Of a DNA stretch of 64,000 nt, positions 33,018-41,202 are shown piece after piece. The position numbers and the translations under genes are program-made. Source of the stretch: Actinopolymorpha alba DSM 45243 (GTDB lineage: Bacteria > Actinomycetota > Actinomycetes > Propionibacteriales > Actinopolymorphaceae); assembly GCF_000373925.1 (NCBI RefSeq), contig NZ_KB892707.1, positions 248,001 through 312,000 of the forward strand, written 5' to 3'. The notes under the pieces are model-generated. The model saw nothing but the letters and a program-made list of their open reading frames with translations, made no database searches and was not told the origin of the DNA. The first letter of the stretch is position 1; each line of letters opens with the position of its first letter.

Positions 33018-34823
33018 TCACCGCGCCGGCTGGTGGACGGGCCGCAGGCGCCTGCGGTCTTCGCAGGGTACGACGCCATCTCGTGCGGCGTACGCGGTGT
33101 CCAACCAGGCGGTGTGGGCCTGCGCACCGTCGACGGGGCAGCTCCACTCGCCGGCCAGCTCGACCAGGCGGACGCCGGGCTGCTCGAGCCAGGCGAGGAT
33201 CCGCTCGGTCTCTTCGGCGGTCGCGGCCGGCTTGGGCGGCGGGGGCGCCTCGACCGTCTCAGCACCGGCCACGATGGTGTCGACTCCCGCGCGGGCGGGG
33301 TGGCCGGCTGGCACGACTCCGGCGGCGGCGAGCCGACCGTAGCGGATCACGTGGGCTTCCCAGCCGTCTTCGGGGGTACGGCGGGCGGCGACCACCTCGG
33401 GGCATCGGGCGAGTGCGCTCATCCGCTGGCTGCGGGCGGCGGCGCGGACGAAGGCGGCCATCCGGTCGCGGTGAACGATCGCCTCCTCGAACCGCGCGTC
33501 AGCGGTGAAGGCCCGGATCCGCCGGATCACCGCGTCGATGACCGGCTGCGGGTCTGTCGCGATCGCGGCCCGCACCGCCGTGACATGGGTGGCGTACGCC
33601 TCGACGTCGACCGCTCCGACGCAGGGGGCGACACACCGGCCCATCTCGGCGAGGACGCACGCGGAGCCGCCCCGCGGTGAACGGGCGAGCCGGCTCGTGC
33701 ACTGCCGGATCGGGAAGGCTTCGTGCAGGGCGTTGACCGCCTGCTCGGCAACCCGCCGGGAACCGAACGGGCCGAGGTAGGTGGCGGCGTCGGCCTTGAC
33801 GTCCCGGACGAGCGACAGGCGCGGGAAGGGCTCGACGGTGACCTTGAGCCAGGTGGCGCGTTCGGGAAAGCGGGACCGGCGGTTGTAGCGCGGCTTGTGC
33901 GTGGCGATGAGCCGGAGCTCACGCACCTCGGCCTCCAGCGGTGTCGCGCACTCGAGTCCGGTGACGTCGGCGGCGAGCCCCACCATCTCGCCCATCCGCG
34001 AACGGGTCTCGGACGCGGTGAAGTAGGTGCGGACCCGGGTGCGGAGGTCCTTGGACTTTCCGACGTACAGCACCCGCCCCCGGTCGTCGGTGAAGAGGTA
34101 GACACCGGGCACGTGCGGCAGCCTGTCAGCGAGGTGCCGCTTGCGGCGTTGGGCGGGCGTGACCCGGGAGCTGAACGTCGACAGCTCCTCCAGCGTCTGG
34201 ACCCCGAGCGGGCCGAGGCGTTCGAACAACCCGTGGAGGACGTCGACGGTGGCCCGGGCATCGGCGAGTGCGCGGTGTTTCGGGGTCGTGCTCGACCGGA
34301 AAACCCGCGCGAGTGTGGCCAGCTTGCAGTCGGGCGTGTCGTCGCGGGTGAGCACCCGGCGAGCCAGCCGGGCGGTGTCGATGACCTCGAATGACGGCCA
34401 CGGGCGGCCGTGTGCGGTCGCCGCCGCGCGCAGGAAGCCGACGTCGAAGGGGGCGTTGTGAGCGACGAGCACGCATCCCTCAGCGAACTGCAGGAACGCC
34501 GGGACCGCCTGGTCGACGGTGGGGGAGCTCGCCACCATCGCGTCGGTGATGCCGGTGAGCACGGCGATGAACGGCGGGATGGACGCGCCCGGGTTGACCA
34601 GCGTCTGGAACTCGCCGAGCACCTCACCCGACCGGACCTTCACGGCACCGATCTCGGTGATCTCCGAACTCTCTGGCGAGCCACCCGTGGTCTCCAGGTC
34701 GACGACGCAGAAGGTGACGTCGCGCAGAGGCGTGCCCAGCTCGTCGAAACTGGCCTGCACGCCGACGAGTGGGCCGGTGAGGGGCCTGCCCGGCGGGGAC
34801 CCGGGAGTTACCTGCGCGGTCAT
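33018..34823 (-). CDS. DEDDh exonuclease fused to a UvrC-like GIY-YIG nuclease
   Basis: A 601-residue fusion. The N-terminal third is a DnaQ-type 3'-5' exonuclease: FCVVDLETTGGS (DxE), VLVAHNAPFDVGFL and HRALADARATVDVL (final His-Asp). The middle is a GIY-YIG domain (GVYLFTDDRGRVLYVGKSKD, then Arg and EAEVRELRLIATHKPRYN), and the last part follows UvrC up to the Cys-rich segment but lacks the C-terminal endonuclease and HhH domains, as in Cho-type proteins. Mycobacteria have the same fusion next to trpD. A role in DNA repair is likely. ATG 34823 is preferred to an upstream TTG. Confidence 0.88.
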   Translation of the reverse strand: MTAQVTPGSPPGRPLTGPLVGVQASFDELGTPLRDVTFCVVDLETTGGSPESSEITEIGAVKVRSGEVLGEFQTLVNPGASIPPFIAVLTGITDAMVASSPTVDQAVPAFLQFAEGCVLVAHNAPFDVGFLRAAATAHGRPWPSFEVIDTARLARRVLTRDDTPDCKLATLARVFRSSTTPKHRALADARATVDVLHGLFERLGPLGVQTLEELSTFSSRVTPAQRRKRHLADRLPHVPGVYLFTDDRGRVLYVGKSKDLRTRVRTYFTASETRSRMGEMVGLAADVTGLECATPLEAEVRELRLIATHKPRYNRRSRFPERATWLKVTVEPFPRLSLVRDVKADAATYLGPFGSRRVAEQAVNALHEAFPIRQCTSRLARSPRGGSACVLAEMGRCVAPCVGAVDVEAYATHVTAVRAAIATDPQPVIDAVIRRIRAFTADARFEEAIVHRDRMAAFVRAAARSQRMSALARCPEVVAARRTPEDGWEAHVIRYGRLAAAGVVPAGHPARAGVDTIVAGAETVEAPPPPKPAATAEETERILAWLEQPGVRLVELAGEWSCPVDGAQAHTAWLDTAYAARDGVVPCEDRRRLRPVHQPAR

Positions 34824-34933
34824 GAAGTCGACGCTACGGGCGGCCACCGACAAGTCCTACGACCGACGCGCCGAGGTGGAGGCGGGGGTGGGCCCGGTCG
34901 GGCGAAGCCCGAGCGGGGCTGGAACCGCACAGT

Positions 34934-34985
34934 GGGGGTGGGGAGGTCTCAGGGGTGGGGGAGGTCTCAGGGTGGGGAGGTCTCA
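34934..34985. repeat. Three-copy G-rich tandem repeat at the methyltransferase stop codon
   Basis: Units of 18, 18 and 16 bp ending in GAGGTCTCA follow one another; the last three bases (34983-34985) are the complement of the methyltransferase TGA. The repeats lie in the short gap to the exonuclease gene and are purine-rich on the plus strand. Confidence 0.85.
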
Positions 34986-35744
34986 GCCGCGGCTGACGCG
35001 GATCTTGGACTGGCCGTGCGGACGTTTTTCCCAGTCCGCCATGAACCTGGCCTGCAGGCCATGGCGTTCGGCGAGCGTGACGAGGGTCTCGGTGCGGTAG
35101 TAGAAGTCCTCGTGGAGCACGTGATGCTCCCGGCCCTCGGTGCGGTCGAAGGTGAAGTCGAAGAAGCCGTCCGGAGCGAGCACCCGGCCGACGTGGGCGA
35201 AGCACTCCTCGATCACGTGGAGAGGGGAGTGGGAGAAGACGCTGTGGGCGTGGATGACGTTGAAGTAGGAGTCCGGCAGGAACGCGAAGGTCAGGTTACG
35301 GACCGGCGTGAGATGGGGCACCTTGTCCTGCAGGTCGTGCGTGGCGAGCGTCTCCGTCGCGGCGATGAGGATGTCGGGGGAGATGTCGAGGCCGTAATAG
35401 CGCCCCGGCTCGAGGTAGTCGATGAAGAGCCGGCCGGCCCGGAGGTTGCCGCATCCGATCTCCAGCATGCGATCGGTGGGCTTCAGGCCGTGCTCGAGGA
35501 GGTAGTCGAACTGCATCTTGCCCAGCGCGAGCCAGCGGTCGTGTGACTTGCTGCCCACCGCCGCCTCGGCGCTTCGTGAGGTGTCTGACTTCATCACGGC
35601 GCGGTAGTAGCTCACGTGGTCGCGGCTGCGCGCCCGCAGGATCAGGTCTCGGGCCAGCCGGCGGGCATACGGCGCGACCTTCGCGGGATTTCGGACGGCG
35701 TACTGAAGTTGGTACAGCAGGTTCGCGCGGTTCTTTGTCGTCAC
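34983..35744 (-). CDS. Class I SAM-dependent methyltransferase
   Basis: A 253-residue Rossmann methyltransferase. Motif I is MLEIGCGNLRAGRLFIDYL (residues about 92-110), followed by YYGLDIS (acidic SAM-ribose contact) and FNVIHAHSVFSH (motif II region). The N-terminal 85 residues are helical and basic and may contact a substrate or membrane. Target unknown. GTG 35744 is the only early start and has no strong ribosome site. It precedes the exonuclease gene on the same strand. Confidence 0.82.
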   Translation of the reverse strand: MTTKNRANLLYQLQYAVRNPAKVAPYARRLARDLILRARSRDHVSYYRAVMKSDTSRSAEAAVGSKSHDRWLALGKMQFDYLLEHGLKPTDRMLEIGCGNLRAGRLFIDYLEPGRYYGLDISPDILIAATETLATHDLQDKVPHLTPVRNLTFAFLPDSYFNVIHAHSVFSHSPLHVIEECFAHVGRVLAPDGFFDFTFDRTEGREHHVLHEDFYYRTETLVTLAERHGLQARFMADWEKRPHGQSKIRVSRG

Positions 35745-35783
35745 CCAGCGGATGTTAACCGGGCCGATACGCGCACCACATCT

Positions 35784-36503
35784 TCACGTGCGCCAGACCG
35801 ACGTGTCGGCGAGTCGTTGGCGCCACTGCGCCACCCCCGAGCCGTCCGGATCCCATCGAATACAGAACGCGAGGAGTTCCTCGCACCGTGCGATCATCGC
35901 GGCCTTGCGGACCGGCCAGGGCGGGATCTCCCCGGCGTATGCGTCGAAGAACGCGTCGAGCAGCCCAATCCGGTCAGGATGGTGCGTACGAACGATCCAC
36001 TCGCACCAGGCGAGGTCCTCCACCGGATCACCGATGTGGGCGAACTCCCAGTCGAGCACCGCCGTCACGGTCGTGGTCGCGGGGTCGAGCAGCAGGTTGT
36101 TGGGTCCGTAGTCGCCGTGGACGAGCACCCGCCCCGCGGTGCGCGTCGTCGCCTCGGTGCGTGCGGCGGCCACCGGGTGAAGGACGTGCGGAAGCCCCTC
36201 GAGTTCGGTCCGGTGGATCCGAGCGAGGGTGGCTCCGCACGCGGCGAGCACGGACCTCGCCTGGCCGCTGTCGACGTCAGGCGCGAGGAGTTCCTGGCCG
36301 TGAATGCCTGGCATGAACCCCACCCGCAGCTCGGTCCCGTCGTCGGCCAACAGCGGAGGAATGGGCAGCCGGCCGGCGAGTTCGCCGAGCACCGCCCGCT
36401 CGCGCTCCCTGCGCTTGGGCCCGTCAGGTCCGGCGTACGTCTTCACGACGACGCTCCCGTCGCCGACCGTCAGGTTGGTGTAGCCGTGCGGCAGGCGTCT
36501 CAC
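35784..36503 (-). CDS. Aminoglycoside-phosphotransferase-family kinase
   Basis: A 239-residue APH/ChoK-like small-molecule kinase. VVVKTYAG is the ATP-binding Lys strand, GRVLVHGDYGPNNLLLD is the catalytic Brenner motif and VLDWEFAHIGDPVEDLAW carries the metal Asp. Nothing shows that it confers drug resistance; such proteins often act on choline, sugars or similar alcohols. The frame stays open to 36605, but GTG 36503 (VRRLPHGYTNLT) is preferred since it starts just before the first strand and leaves a 16-bp palindrome free between the divergent genes. Confidence 0.78.
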   Translation of the reverse strand: MRRLPHGYTNLTVGDGSVVVKTYAGPDGPKRRERERAVLGELAGRLPIPPLLADDGTELRVGFMPGIHGQELLAPDVDSGQARSVLAACGATLARIHRTELEGLPHVLHPVAAARTEATTRTAGRVLVHGDYGPNNLLLDPATTTVTAVLDWEFAHIGDPVEDLAWCEWIVRTHHPDRIGLLDAFFDAYAGEIPPWPVRKAAMIARCEELLAFCIRWDPDGSGVAQWRQRLADTSVWRT

Positions 36504-36512
36504 CGGCCAGAT

Positions 36513-36528
36513 TCTGTCGTACGACAGA
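36513..36528. promoter_or_regulatory. 16-bp perfect palindrome between divergent genes
   Basis: TCTGTCGTACGACAGA lies 10 bp before the proposed APH start and 58 bp before the NYN gene start. A perfect 16-bp palindrome placed between divergent genes is a plausible operator. No regulator is identified, and it does not match the usual actinobacterial LexA box. Confidence 0.4.
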
Positions 36529-36585
36529 GCTGGAGCGGTGGCGCGGCTGCGAGGGCTTGCGAGCCGGCCAATTACGCTCGCAGCC

Positions 36586-37908
36586 GTGAGCAACGGACCA
36601 GCCACGGCTGACGACGGACCCGGCGACCTCAGCAGGCCGCTTCCTGAGGCCGTGCGTCAGAGGGTCGTGGGCCTGGCCTCCGACACCCTCGGTGACCTAC
36701 CCGCGGACGCCGTCCCGGTGGCGCTCAGACCGTTCGCGCGGTTCGCTCCCACCCGCCGCGCGCGGCTGGCGGCGACGCCGATCGGCGCGGCCGTGGACAC
36801 CGACGAGGAGTTCCGGAGCCGGGTCGCCGCGCGGGTCCGGACGCTCACACCGGAGCTGGCCGCGGCGCTGGAGCAGGGTCGCCAACCGGCCGCGGTGGAT
36901 CCGCTGGACGTGGCCGCGGCGGCGTACCTCCTGCGCCCCACCGGCTGGGTGGCCATCGTCGAGGACGTGCTGGACCACCTCGACCGCGAGTCGGCGAGCC
37001 AGGCCGGCGATCGGGAGGCCGAGTCGGCCGCCCGCCTGCGCGACCAGGTGGCCGCGGCCCGGGCGAGCGCGCGGCAGGAAAGGGAACGCCTGCGGGCGGA
37101 ACTCGCGGCGTTGAAGGAAGAGAACGCCACGCTCCGGCGTACCCTCCGGCAGACCCGCGACCGGGTGGCGAGCGCTGAGAACCTCGCGACCCGCAACGCC
37201 GAACTCACCGCGCGTGCCCGGGAGCAGGCGGTCGCCGACGTCGCGCGGATCGACGCGGAGGTACGCCGGCTCCGGGCGCGGCTGGCTGACGCGGAGGCGG
37301 CGGGGGAGCAGGCCCGGCGGGCGACCCGTGAGGGCCGGGATGTCGCGAGCGTCCGGCTCCGGCTCCTGGTCGACACCCTGGTCGATGCGGCCCAGGGGCT
37401 GCGGCGCGAGCTGGCCCTTCCTCCGGTGCGTTCCCGGCCGGCTGACACCGTCGCCGCGCACGAACCCTCGCCCGGCGGCCAGATCTCAGGCCCTGAGGAC
37501 GTCGTGTCACTCGAGACGCTTCTCGGACTTCCGCAGGTCCACCTCGTCATCGACGGGTACAACGTGACCAAGACCGCCTGGCCGGCACTGCCGCTGGAGA
37601 GCCAGCGCACCCGCCTCGTGAGCGCCCTCGGCGGCCTGGCGGCTCAGACGGGAGCGGAGATCACCTGCGTGTTCGACGGGGCGAACCTGCCCGTCCCACC
37701 GCCGGTGTCGGTACCGCGCGGGGTCCGGGTGCGGTTCAGCCCGGAAGGGGTCACCGCGGACGACGTCATCCGCCAGATCGTGGTGGCCGAGCCTCCTGGC
37801 CGCCCGGTCGTGGTCGTGTCGAGCGATCGGGAGGTGGCCGATGGCGTACGCCGGTCGGGCGCCCGGCCGATCTCCTCCGACCTTCTGGTGCGGCTTCTGG
37901 CGCGGTAG
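36586..37908 (+). CDS. NYN-domain protein with coiled coil (YacP-like RNase fold)
   Basis: A 440-residue protein. The middle (about residues 145-265) is an Arg/Glu/Ala-rich coiled coil. The C-terminal part is a NYN/PIN-like domain: HLVIDGYNVTK, ITCVFDGAN, GVTADDVIRQIV and VVVVSSDREVADGVRRSGA provide the acidic residues expected of a metal-dependent RNase. YacP/Rae1 homologues cleave mRNA at the ribosome; here the long N-terminal extension is the actinobacterial form. GTG 36586 begins VSNGPATADDGPG. Substrate unknown. Confidence 0.85.
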   Translation: MSNGPATADDGPGDLSRPLPEAVRQRVVGLASDTLGDLPADAVPVALRPFARFAPTRRARLAATPIGAAVDTDEEFRSRVAARVRTLTPELAAALEQGRQPAAVDPLDVAAAAYLLRPTGWVAIVEDVLDHLDRESASQAGDREAESAARLRDQVAAARASARQERERLRAELAALKEENATLRRTLRQTRDRVASAENLATRNAELTARAREQAVADVARIDAEVRRLRARLADAEAAGEQARRATREGRDVASVRLRLLVDTLVDAAQGLRRELALPPVRSRPADTVAAHEPSPGGQISGPEDVVSLETLLGLPQVHLVIDGYNVTKTAWPALPLESQRTRLVSALGGLAAQTGAEITCVFDGANLPVPPPVSVPRGVRVRFSPEGVTADDVIRQIVVAEPPGRPVVVVSSDREVADGVRRSGARPISSDLLVRLLAR

Positions 37909-38015
37909 CGCTCGCACCTCGTTGGAAGGTGTCGCATCTTGATCAGCCGGTGGCTGTCGGTGGTCATGTCTAACGTCCTCGACAACGCACGGACGGAAGG
38001 CGCGACGGAGGCATG

Positions 38016-38234
38016 ATGTTGATCGATTGCGATCACTGCGCTCTACGGGGGCGAGGGTGTGGAGGCTGCGTGGTCACGGTGATTCTCGGCGAGCCGCCGG
38101 CGGGGATCGAGCTCGACGAGGCCGACCGCCTCGCGCTCAGGGTGCTGGCCGATTCCGGCTTGCTCCCTCCGCTGCGTCTCACGCCGGCGGCGCCGGAGGC
38201 TTCCGAATTCCAGACTCACCGCGCCGGAATGTAA
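38016..38234 (+). CDS. Small protein with two CxxC motifs
   Basis: A 72-residue protein beginning MLIDCDHCALRGRGCGGC, that is CxxC-x6-CxxC, then VVTVILGEPP and a helical tail (DEADRLALRVLADSGLLPPL). The four cysteines could bind zinc or an Fe-S cluster. I recall similar small proteins ahead of NlpC/P60 genes in streptomycetes, but I cannot name a function. GGAGG at 38007-38011 serves one of three adjacent starts (ATG 38013, ATG 38016, TTG 38019); the middle one is used. Confidence 0.7.
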   Translation: MLIDCDHCALRGRGCGGCVVTVILGEPPAGIELDEADRLALRVLADSGLLPPLRLTPAAPEASEFQTHRAGM

Positions 38235-38421
38235 GGGAGCGACCACAATACGACTATCTTCTCGCTCTTCGTATTGGATTTGGCGCGCCAAGTTATGGGC
38301 ACATTTGGTGATGTTGAATGCAACACGCCGTGGGGATTTGAAGGATCACGAAATGATCACTAAAGTCCCCCGCCTAGCATCTGTTTGCGTGAGCTGGCCA
38401 GCCCGGTCGGCGCAGATGCTT
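38235..38421. other. AT-richer leader and promoter region before the riboswitch
   Basis: This stretch is noticeably richer in A and T than its surroundings (for instance AATACGACTATCTTC and GTATTGGATTTGG). It should contain the promoter of the riboswitch-controlled NlpC/P60 gene. TTGAATGCAACAC, GGATCACGAAATGATCAC and TTTGCGTGAGC catch the eye, but I could not settle on promoter boxes. No gene is seen. Confidence 0.5.
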
Positions 38422-38564
38422 CGCCTAATCCCGGTCAGGCCCTCCTGACTGGGAGCCGGGGACCCACGTTTTCCGGGGTGAATCGGAGCGGTCGCGGCGC
38501 ACCTTGCCGCGGGCATTCCGTAGGGCTACTTCCGGCCCGAACCCGTCAGCTCACCCGGTAGGCG
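38422..38564 (+). promoter_or_regulatory. ydaO-type c-di-AMP riboswitch
   Basis: The sequence carries the conserved blocks of the ydaO/yuaA class in order: GGGAGCCGGGGACCCA, GGGGTGAATC, GTAGGGCTACTTCCGG, CCCGAACCCGTCAGCT and GGTAGGCG. The closing helix pairs CGCCTA (38422-38427) with TAGGCG (38559-38564). This class binds cyclic di-AMP and turns genes off when the ligand is high; in actinobacteria it commonly precedes cell-wall hydrolase genes. The next gene is an NlpC/P60 hydrolase, which fits. Only 28 bp separate the aptamer from the start, so control may be translational or by a short switch that I cannot draw. Confidence 0.92.
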
Positions 38565-38592
38565 TCCGAGGAAGGAAGGGGCCCTCACGCCC

Positions 38593-39630
38593 GTGTCGAA
38601 CCGCCGGAAGCGCCCTCCAGGGCGAGTGATCCTCGCACTCGGAGCCGCCACGCTCGCCGTCGTCACCGCTGTTCCTTCGTCGAGTTACGCGGAGCCGACA
38701 CCAAAGATCAGCGAGGTTCGCAAGCAGGTCGACAAGCTGTACGAAGAGGCAGAGAAGGTCACCGAGCAGGCCAACGAGCTCGGCGACCAGATGCGGGCCA
38801 TCGACCGGCGGGTCCGCAAACTCTCCGCCGACGTCGACCGACAACAGAAGACGCTCGCCGCTCTCCGCACCGACATCGGCCAGTTCGCCGCGGCTGAGTA
38901 CCGCACGGGTGGTTTCGACACCACCGTGCAGCTGCTCGTGGCCGACAATCCCGATGAGTTCCTGGCCCAGATGAGCACGGCGAAGGCGTTCGCCGGTCAG
39001 CAGGGTGACATGCTGAAGCGGCTTCAGTCCGAGCAGAAGCGCCTGTCCGAGCAGAAGGCCGCCCGCGAGGCCGAGCTCAGTCGTTATCGCGAGGCCAAGG
39101 ACGCCGCGACCGCGCGCAAGAAGGTCGCCGACCGCAACGCCGCCAAGGCCAAGGCACTCCTCGACCGCCTCACGGCCGAAGAACGCCGCCGGCTCCGGGC
39201 GGCCGAGGAACGTGAGCGGGCGAGGGACCGCTCCTCCCGTGGCGGTGGCGACCGCGTGCCGCCGGCTCCGCCGCCTGGCAGTGGTCGTGGCGCGACCGCG
39301 CTGGCCTTCGCCCGCGCACAGTTGGGTGAGCCCTACGTCTTCGGCGCGGCCGGTCCAAGCAGTTGGGACTGCTCGGGCCTGACGATGATGGCCTGGCGCC
39401 AGGCCGGCGTGTCGCTCCCGCACTCCTCGCGTCAGCAGTACGCCGGCTCGGCGAAGATCTCGCGGTCGCAGCTCCAGATCGGCGACCTGGTGATCTTCTA
39501 CAGTGACATGCACCACGTCGGCATCTACGCCGGCAACGGCATGGTCATCCACGCGCCCCGCCCCGGCAAGAACGTCGAATACAGCCCGATCAGCTACATG
39601 CCGTACGCCGGCGCGGTCCGGCCTGGCTAA
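38593..39630 (+). CDS. Secreted NlpC/P60 peptidoglycan endopeptidase with coiled coil
   Basis: A 345-residue exported cell-wall hydrolase. Signal peptide (cleavage near SSSYAEP, residue 34), a long coiled coil from about 38 to 215, a short Pro-rich hinge, and a C-terminal NlpC/P60 domain with the catalytic triad in SSWDCSGLTMMAW (Cys), HHVGIYAGNGMVIHA (both His). It resembles mycobacterial RipC (encoded near the same exonuclease and pimB genes), which cuts peptide stems; the coiled coil is the usual place for FtsEX-type activation. The GTG start follows GGAAGGAAGGGG by about 12 bases. Expression should fall at high c-di-AMP. Confidence 0.93.
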   Translation: MSNRRKRPPGRVILALGAATLAVVTAVPSSSYAEPTPKISEVRKQVDKLYEEAEKVTEQANELGDQMRAIDRRVRKLSADVDRQQKTLAALRTDIGQFAAAEYRTGGFDTTVQLLVADNPDEFLAQMSTAKAFAGQQGDMLKRLQSEQKRLSEQKAAREAELSRYREAKDAATARKKVADRNAAKAKALLDRLTAEERRRLRAAEERERARDRSSRGGGDRVPPAPPPGSGRGATALAFARAQLGEPYVFGAAGPSSWDCSGLTMMAWRQAGVSLPHSSRQQYAGSAKISRSQLQIGDLVIFYSDMHHVGIYAGNGMVIHAPRPGKNVEYSPISYMPYAGAVRPG

Positions 39631-39669
39631 GAAGGTCGCGCGACCTCGCAGATGACGACCCTGACGGCC

Positions 39670-39721
39670 GGGAGTTTCGCCGGTCAACCTGCCCGACGGC
39701 GGGCTGACCGGCGAGGCTCCC
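39670..39721 (+). terminator. Terminator-like stem-loop after the NlpC/P60 gene
   Basis: GGGAGTTTCGCCGGTCA pairs with TGACCGGCGAGGCTCCC with one mismatch, and the loop adds GCCCG/CGGGC pairing. It lies 40 bp beyond the stop. No T tract follows. Confidence 0.6.
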
Positions 39722-39779
39722 AGCCCAACGCCGGCCGTTTCTCCCGGAGCGGTCGGTCCCTTTTTCGTACGATGCGAGG

Positions 39780-41180
39780 GTGATGGGCGATCCTCCCCGG
39801 CGGGTGCGGCGACGTTCGGGGTCTCACGCGCGGACTCTCGTTCTTTCGGCGATCGTTCTGGGCTGCGGTGTCCTCGTCCTCGGGCTGTTCACGTCCGAGG
39901 CGGCTCCGGTCAAGGGCCCGTCGATCCCGTCGGCGGCCGATCTGCGAGCCGGCTCCCAGCGCCCGGCAGACCCGCCCCTGACGAAGCCGGCGGCTCCGAC
40001 CGTGTCGAGTCGCGCCAGCCACCTCGCGGCCGAACGCTTCGACCAGGCCCAGCAGTTGCTCGCCAGACAGGCGGCCGCTGTCCGTGACCGTGACCGGGAC
40101 GCGTACCTCGCCACCATCGACCCGCAGGAAGCCACCTTCGCGAAGGTCGCGGCCCGTACCTTCGACAATCTCGTCCGGATGGGGGTCACCGACTACCGAT
40201 TCGGGTCGCTGGTCGAGGACCTGGGAGGGCTCACGCCCGAGCGCCGCGAGGTCCTGGGCCCCACCGCCTGGGTGGCCGACGTGGGCGTGACGTTCCGGCT
40301 CGAGGGTCCGGATCCCGAGTTGTGGAAGACCGACCTCCGCACGGTGTTCGTCGAACGCCAGGGCGTGACCTATCTCGCGGCTGACGGCGAGGGTACGGAT
40401 TCCGGCGCGGCGACACCGCTGTGGCTGTCCGACACGGTAGGGGTCGTGCGGAGCAAGCACACCATGGTGATCGGCGCCGGCCCGCAGAGCCGGCTCGAAC
40501 GCTACGCCCGAACGGCGGAGCGTTCCGTCTCCCGGGTGAGCCGGGTGTGGGGTGACGACTGGCCGGAGTACGTCGTGGTGATCGTGCCGGCGACGCAGGC
40601 GCAGATGGAGCGGATGGTCGGTGTCGAGCCGGACAGCCAGAACGCCGTGGCCGCGGTGACGACCTCGGTCGGCCGGGTCGATCCCTCGAAGGCGTCGCAC
40701 ATCGTGCTCAACCCCGAACCCTTCGACAAGATCGGGTCGCTCGGCCGGATCGTCGTTCTCACCCACGAGACCACCCACGTGGCCGCGCACGCGACGGTGA
40801 GCACGATGCCGGTCTGGCTGTCCGAAGGCTTCGCCGACTACGTGGGCTTCCACGAGTCCGGGCTGTCCACCGCCGTCATCGCGCAGGAGTTCCTCGCGGA
40901 GGTACGCCGCTCGGGCGGCCCGGAGGAACTCCCGGGCGGCCCCGACTTCGATCCGCAGGCCAAGGCGCTCGACCAGGCCTACGAATCCGCATGGAGCGCC
41001 TGCAAATACATCGCGTACCGCTGGGGTACAGACACACTCGTCGAGTTCTACCGCGTGATGGACGGCGCGAAGTCCGAGGCTGAGCAGGACGAGGCCTACG
41101 AGACCGTGCTGAACACCACCCGCGAGGACTTCGTCGCGCGCTGGCGCAGGTATGTAGAGGTGAAGAGCAGGGGCGGATAG
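39780..41180 (+). CDS. Membrane-anchored gluzincin-type metallopeptidase
   Basis: A 466-residue protein with one N-terminal helix (TLVLSAIVLGCGVLVLGLF) and the rest outside. VLTHETTHVAAH gives an HExxH zinc site and, 25 residues on, WLSEGFADYVG gives the third ligand Glu, as in MA-clan gluzincins. The preceding 220 residues hold an NTF2-like or propeptide-like region (AAVRDRDRDAYLATIDP). Actinobacteria often carry such proteins but substrates are unknown. GTG 39780 or ATG 39783 may start it. It lies directly before a second membrane metalloprotease gene and behind a cell-wall hydrolase. Confidence 0.8.
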   Translation: MMGDPPRRVRRRSGSHARTLVLSAIVLGCGVLVLGLFTSEAAPVKGPSIPSAADLRAGSQRPADPPLTKPAAPTVSSRASHLAAERFDQAQQLLARQAAAVRDRDRDAYLATIDPQEATFAKVAARTFDNLVRMGVTDYRFGSLVEDLGGLTPERREVLGPTAWVADVGVTFRLEGPDPELWKTDLRTVFVERQGVTYLAADGEGTDSGAATPLWLSDTVGVVRSKHTMVIGAGPQSRLERYARTAERSVSRVSRVWGDDWPEYVVVIVPATQAQMERMVGVEPDSQNAVAAVTTSVGRVDPSKASHIVLNPEPFDKIGSLGRIVVLTHETTHVAAHATVSTMPVWLSEGFADYVGFHESGLSTAVIAQEFLAEVRRSGGPEELPGGPDFDPQAKALDQAYESAWSACKYIAYRWGTDTLVEFYRVMDGAKSEAEQDEAYETVLNTTREDFVARWRRYVEVKSRGG

Positions 41181-41200
41181 CGAAGAGCAGGGCGGATAGC
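41162..41200. repeat. 19/20-bp tandem duplication across a stop codon
   Basis: GAAGAGCAGGGGCGGATAGC (41162-41181) is followed by the same sequence lacking one G (41182-41200). The first copy contains the TAG of the gluzincin gene; the second supplies the leader before the M48 GTG at 41203. Confidence 0.9.
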
Positions 41201-41202
41201 AG

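Noticed and set aside
35784-36503. Antibiotic resistance by the APH-family protein
   Set aside because: Only the general kinase motifs are visible, and similar kinases act on many metabolites. Nothing in the surroundings points to resistance.
36513-36528. LexA (SOS) box
   Set aside because: The palindrome is perfect but lacks the GAAC-N4-GTTC type core expected for actinobacterial LexA sites.
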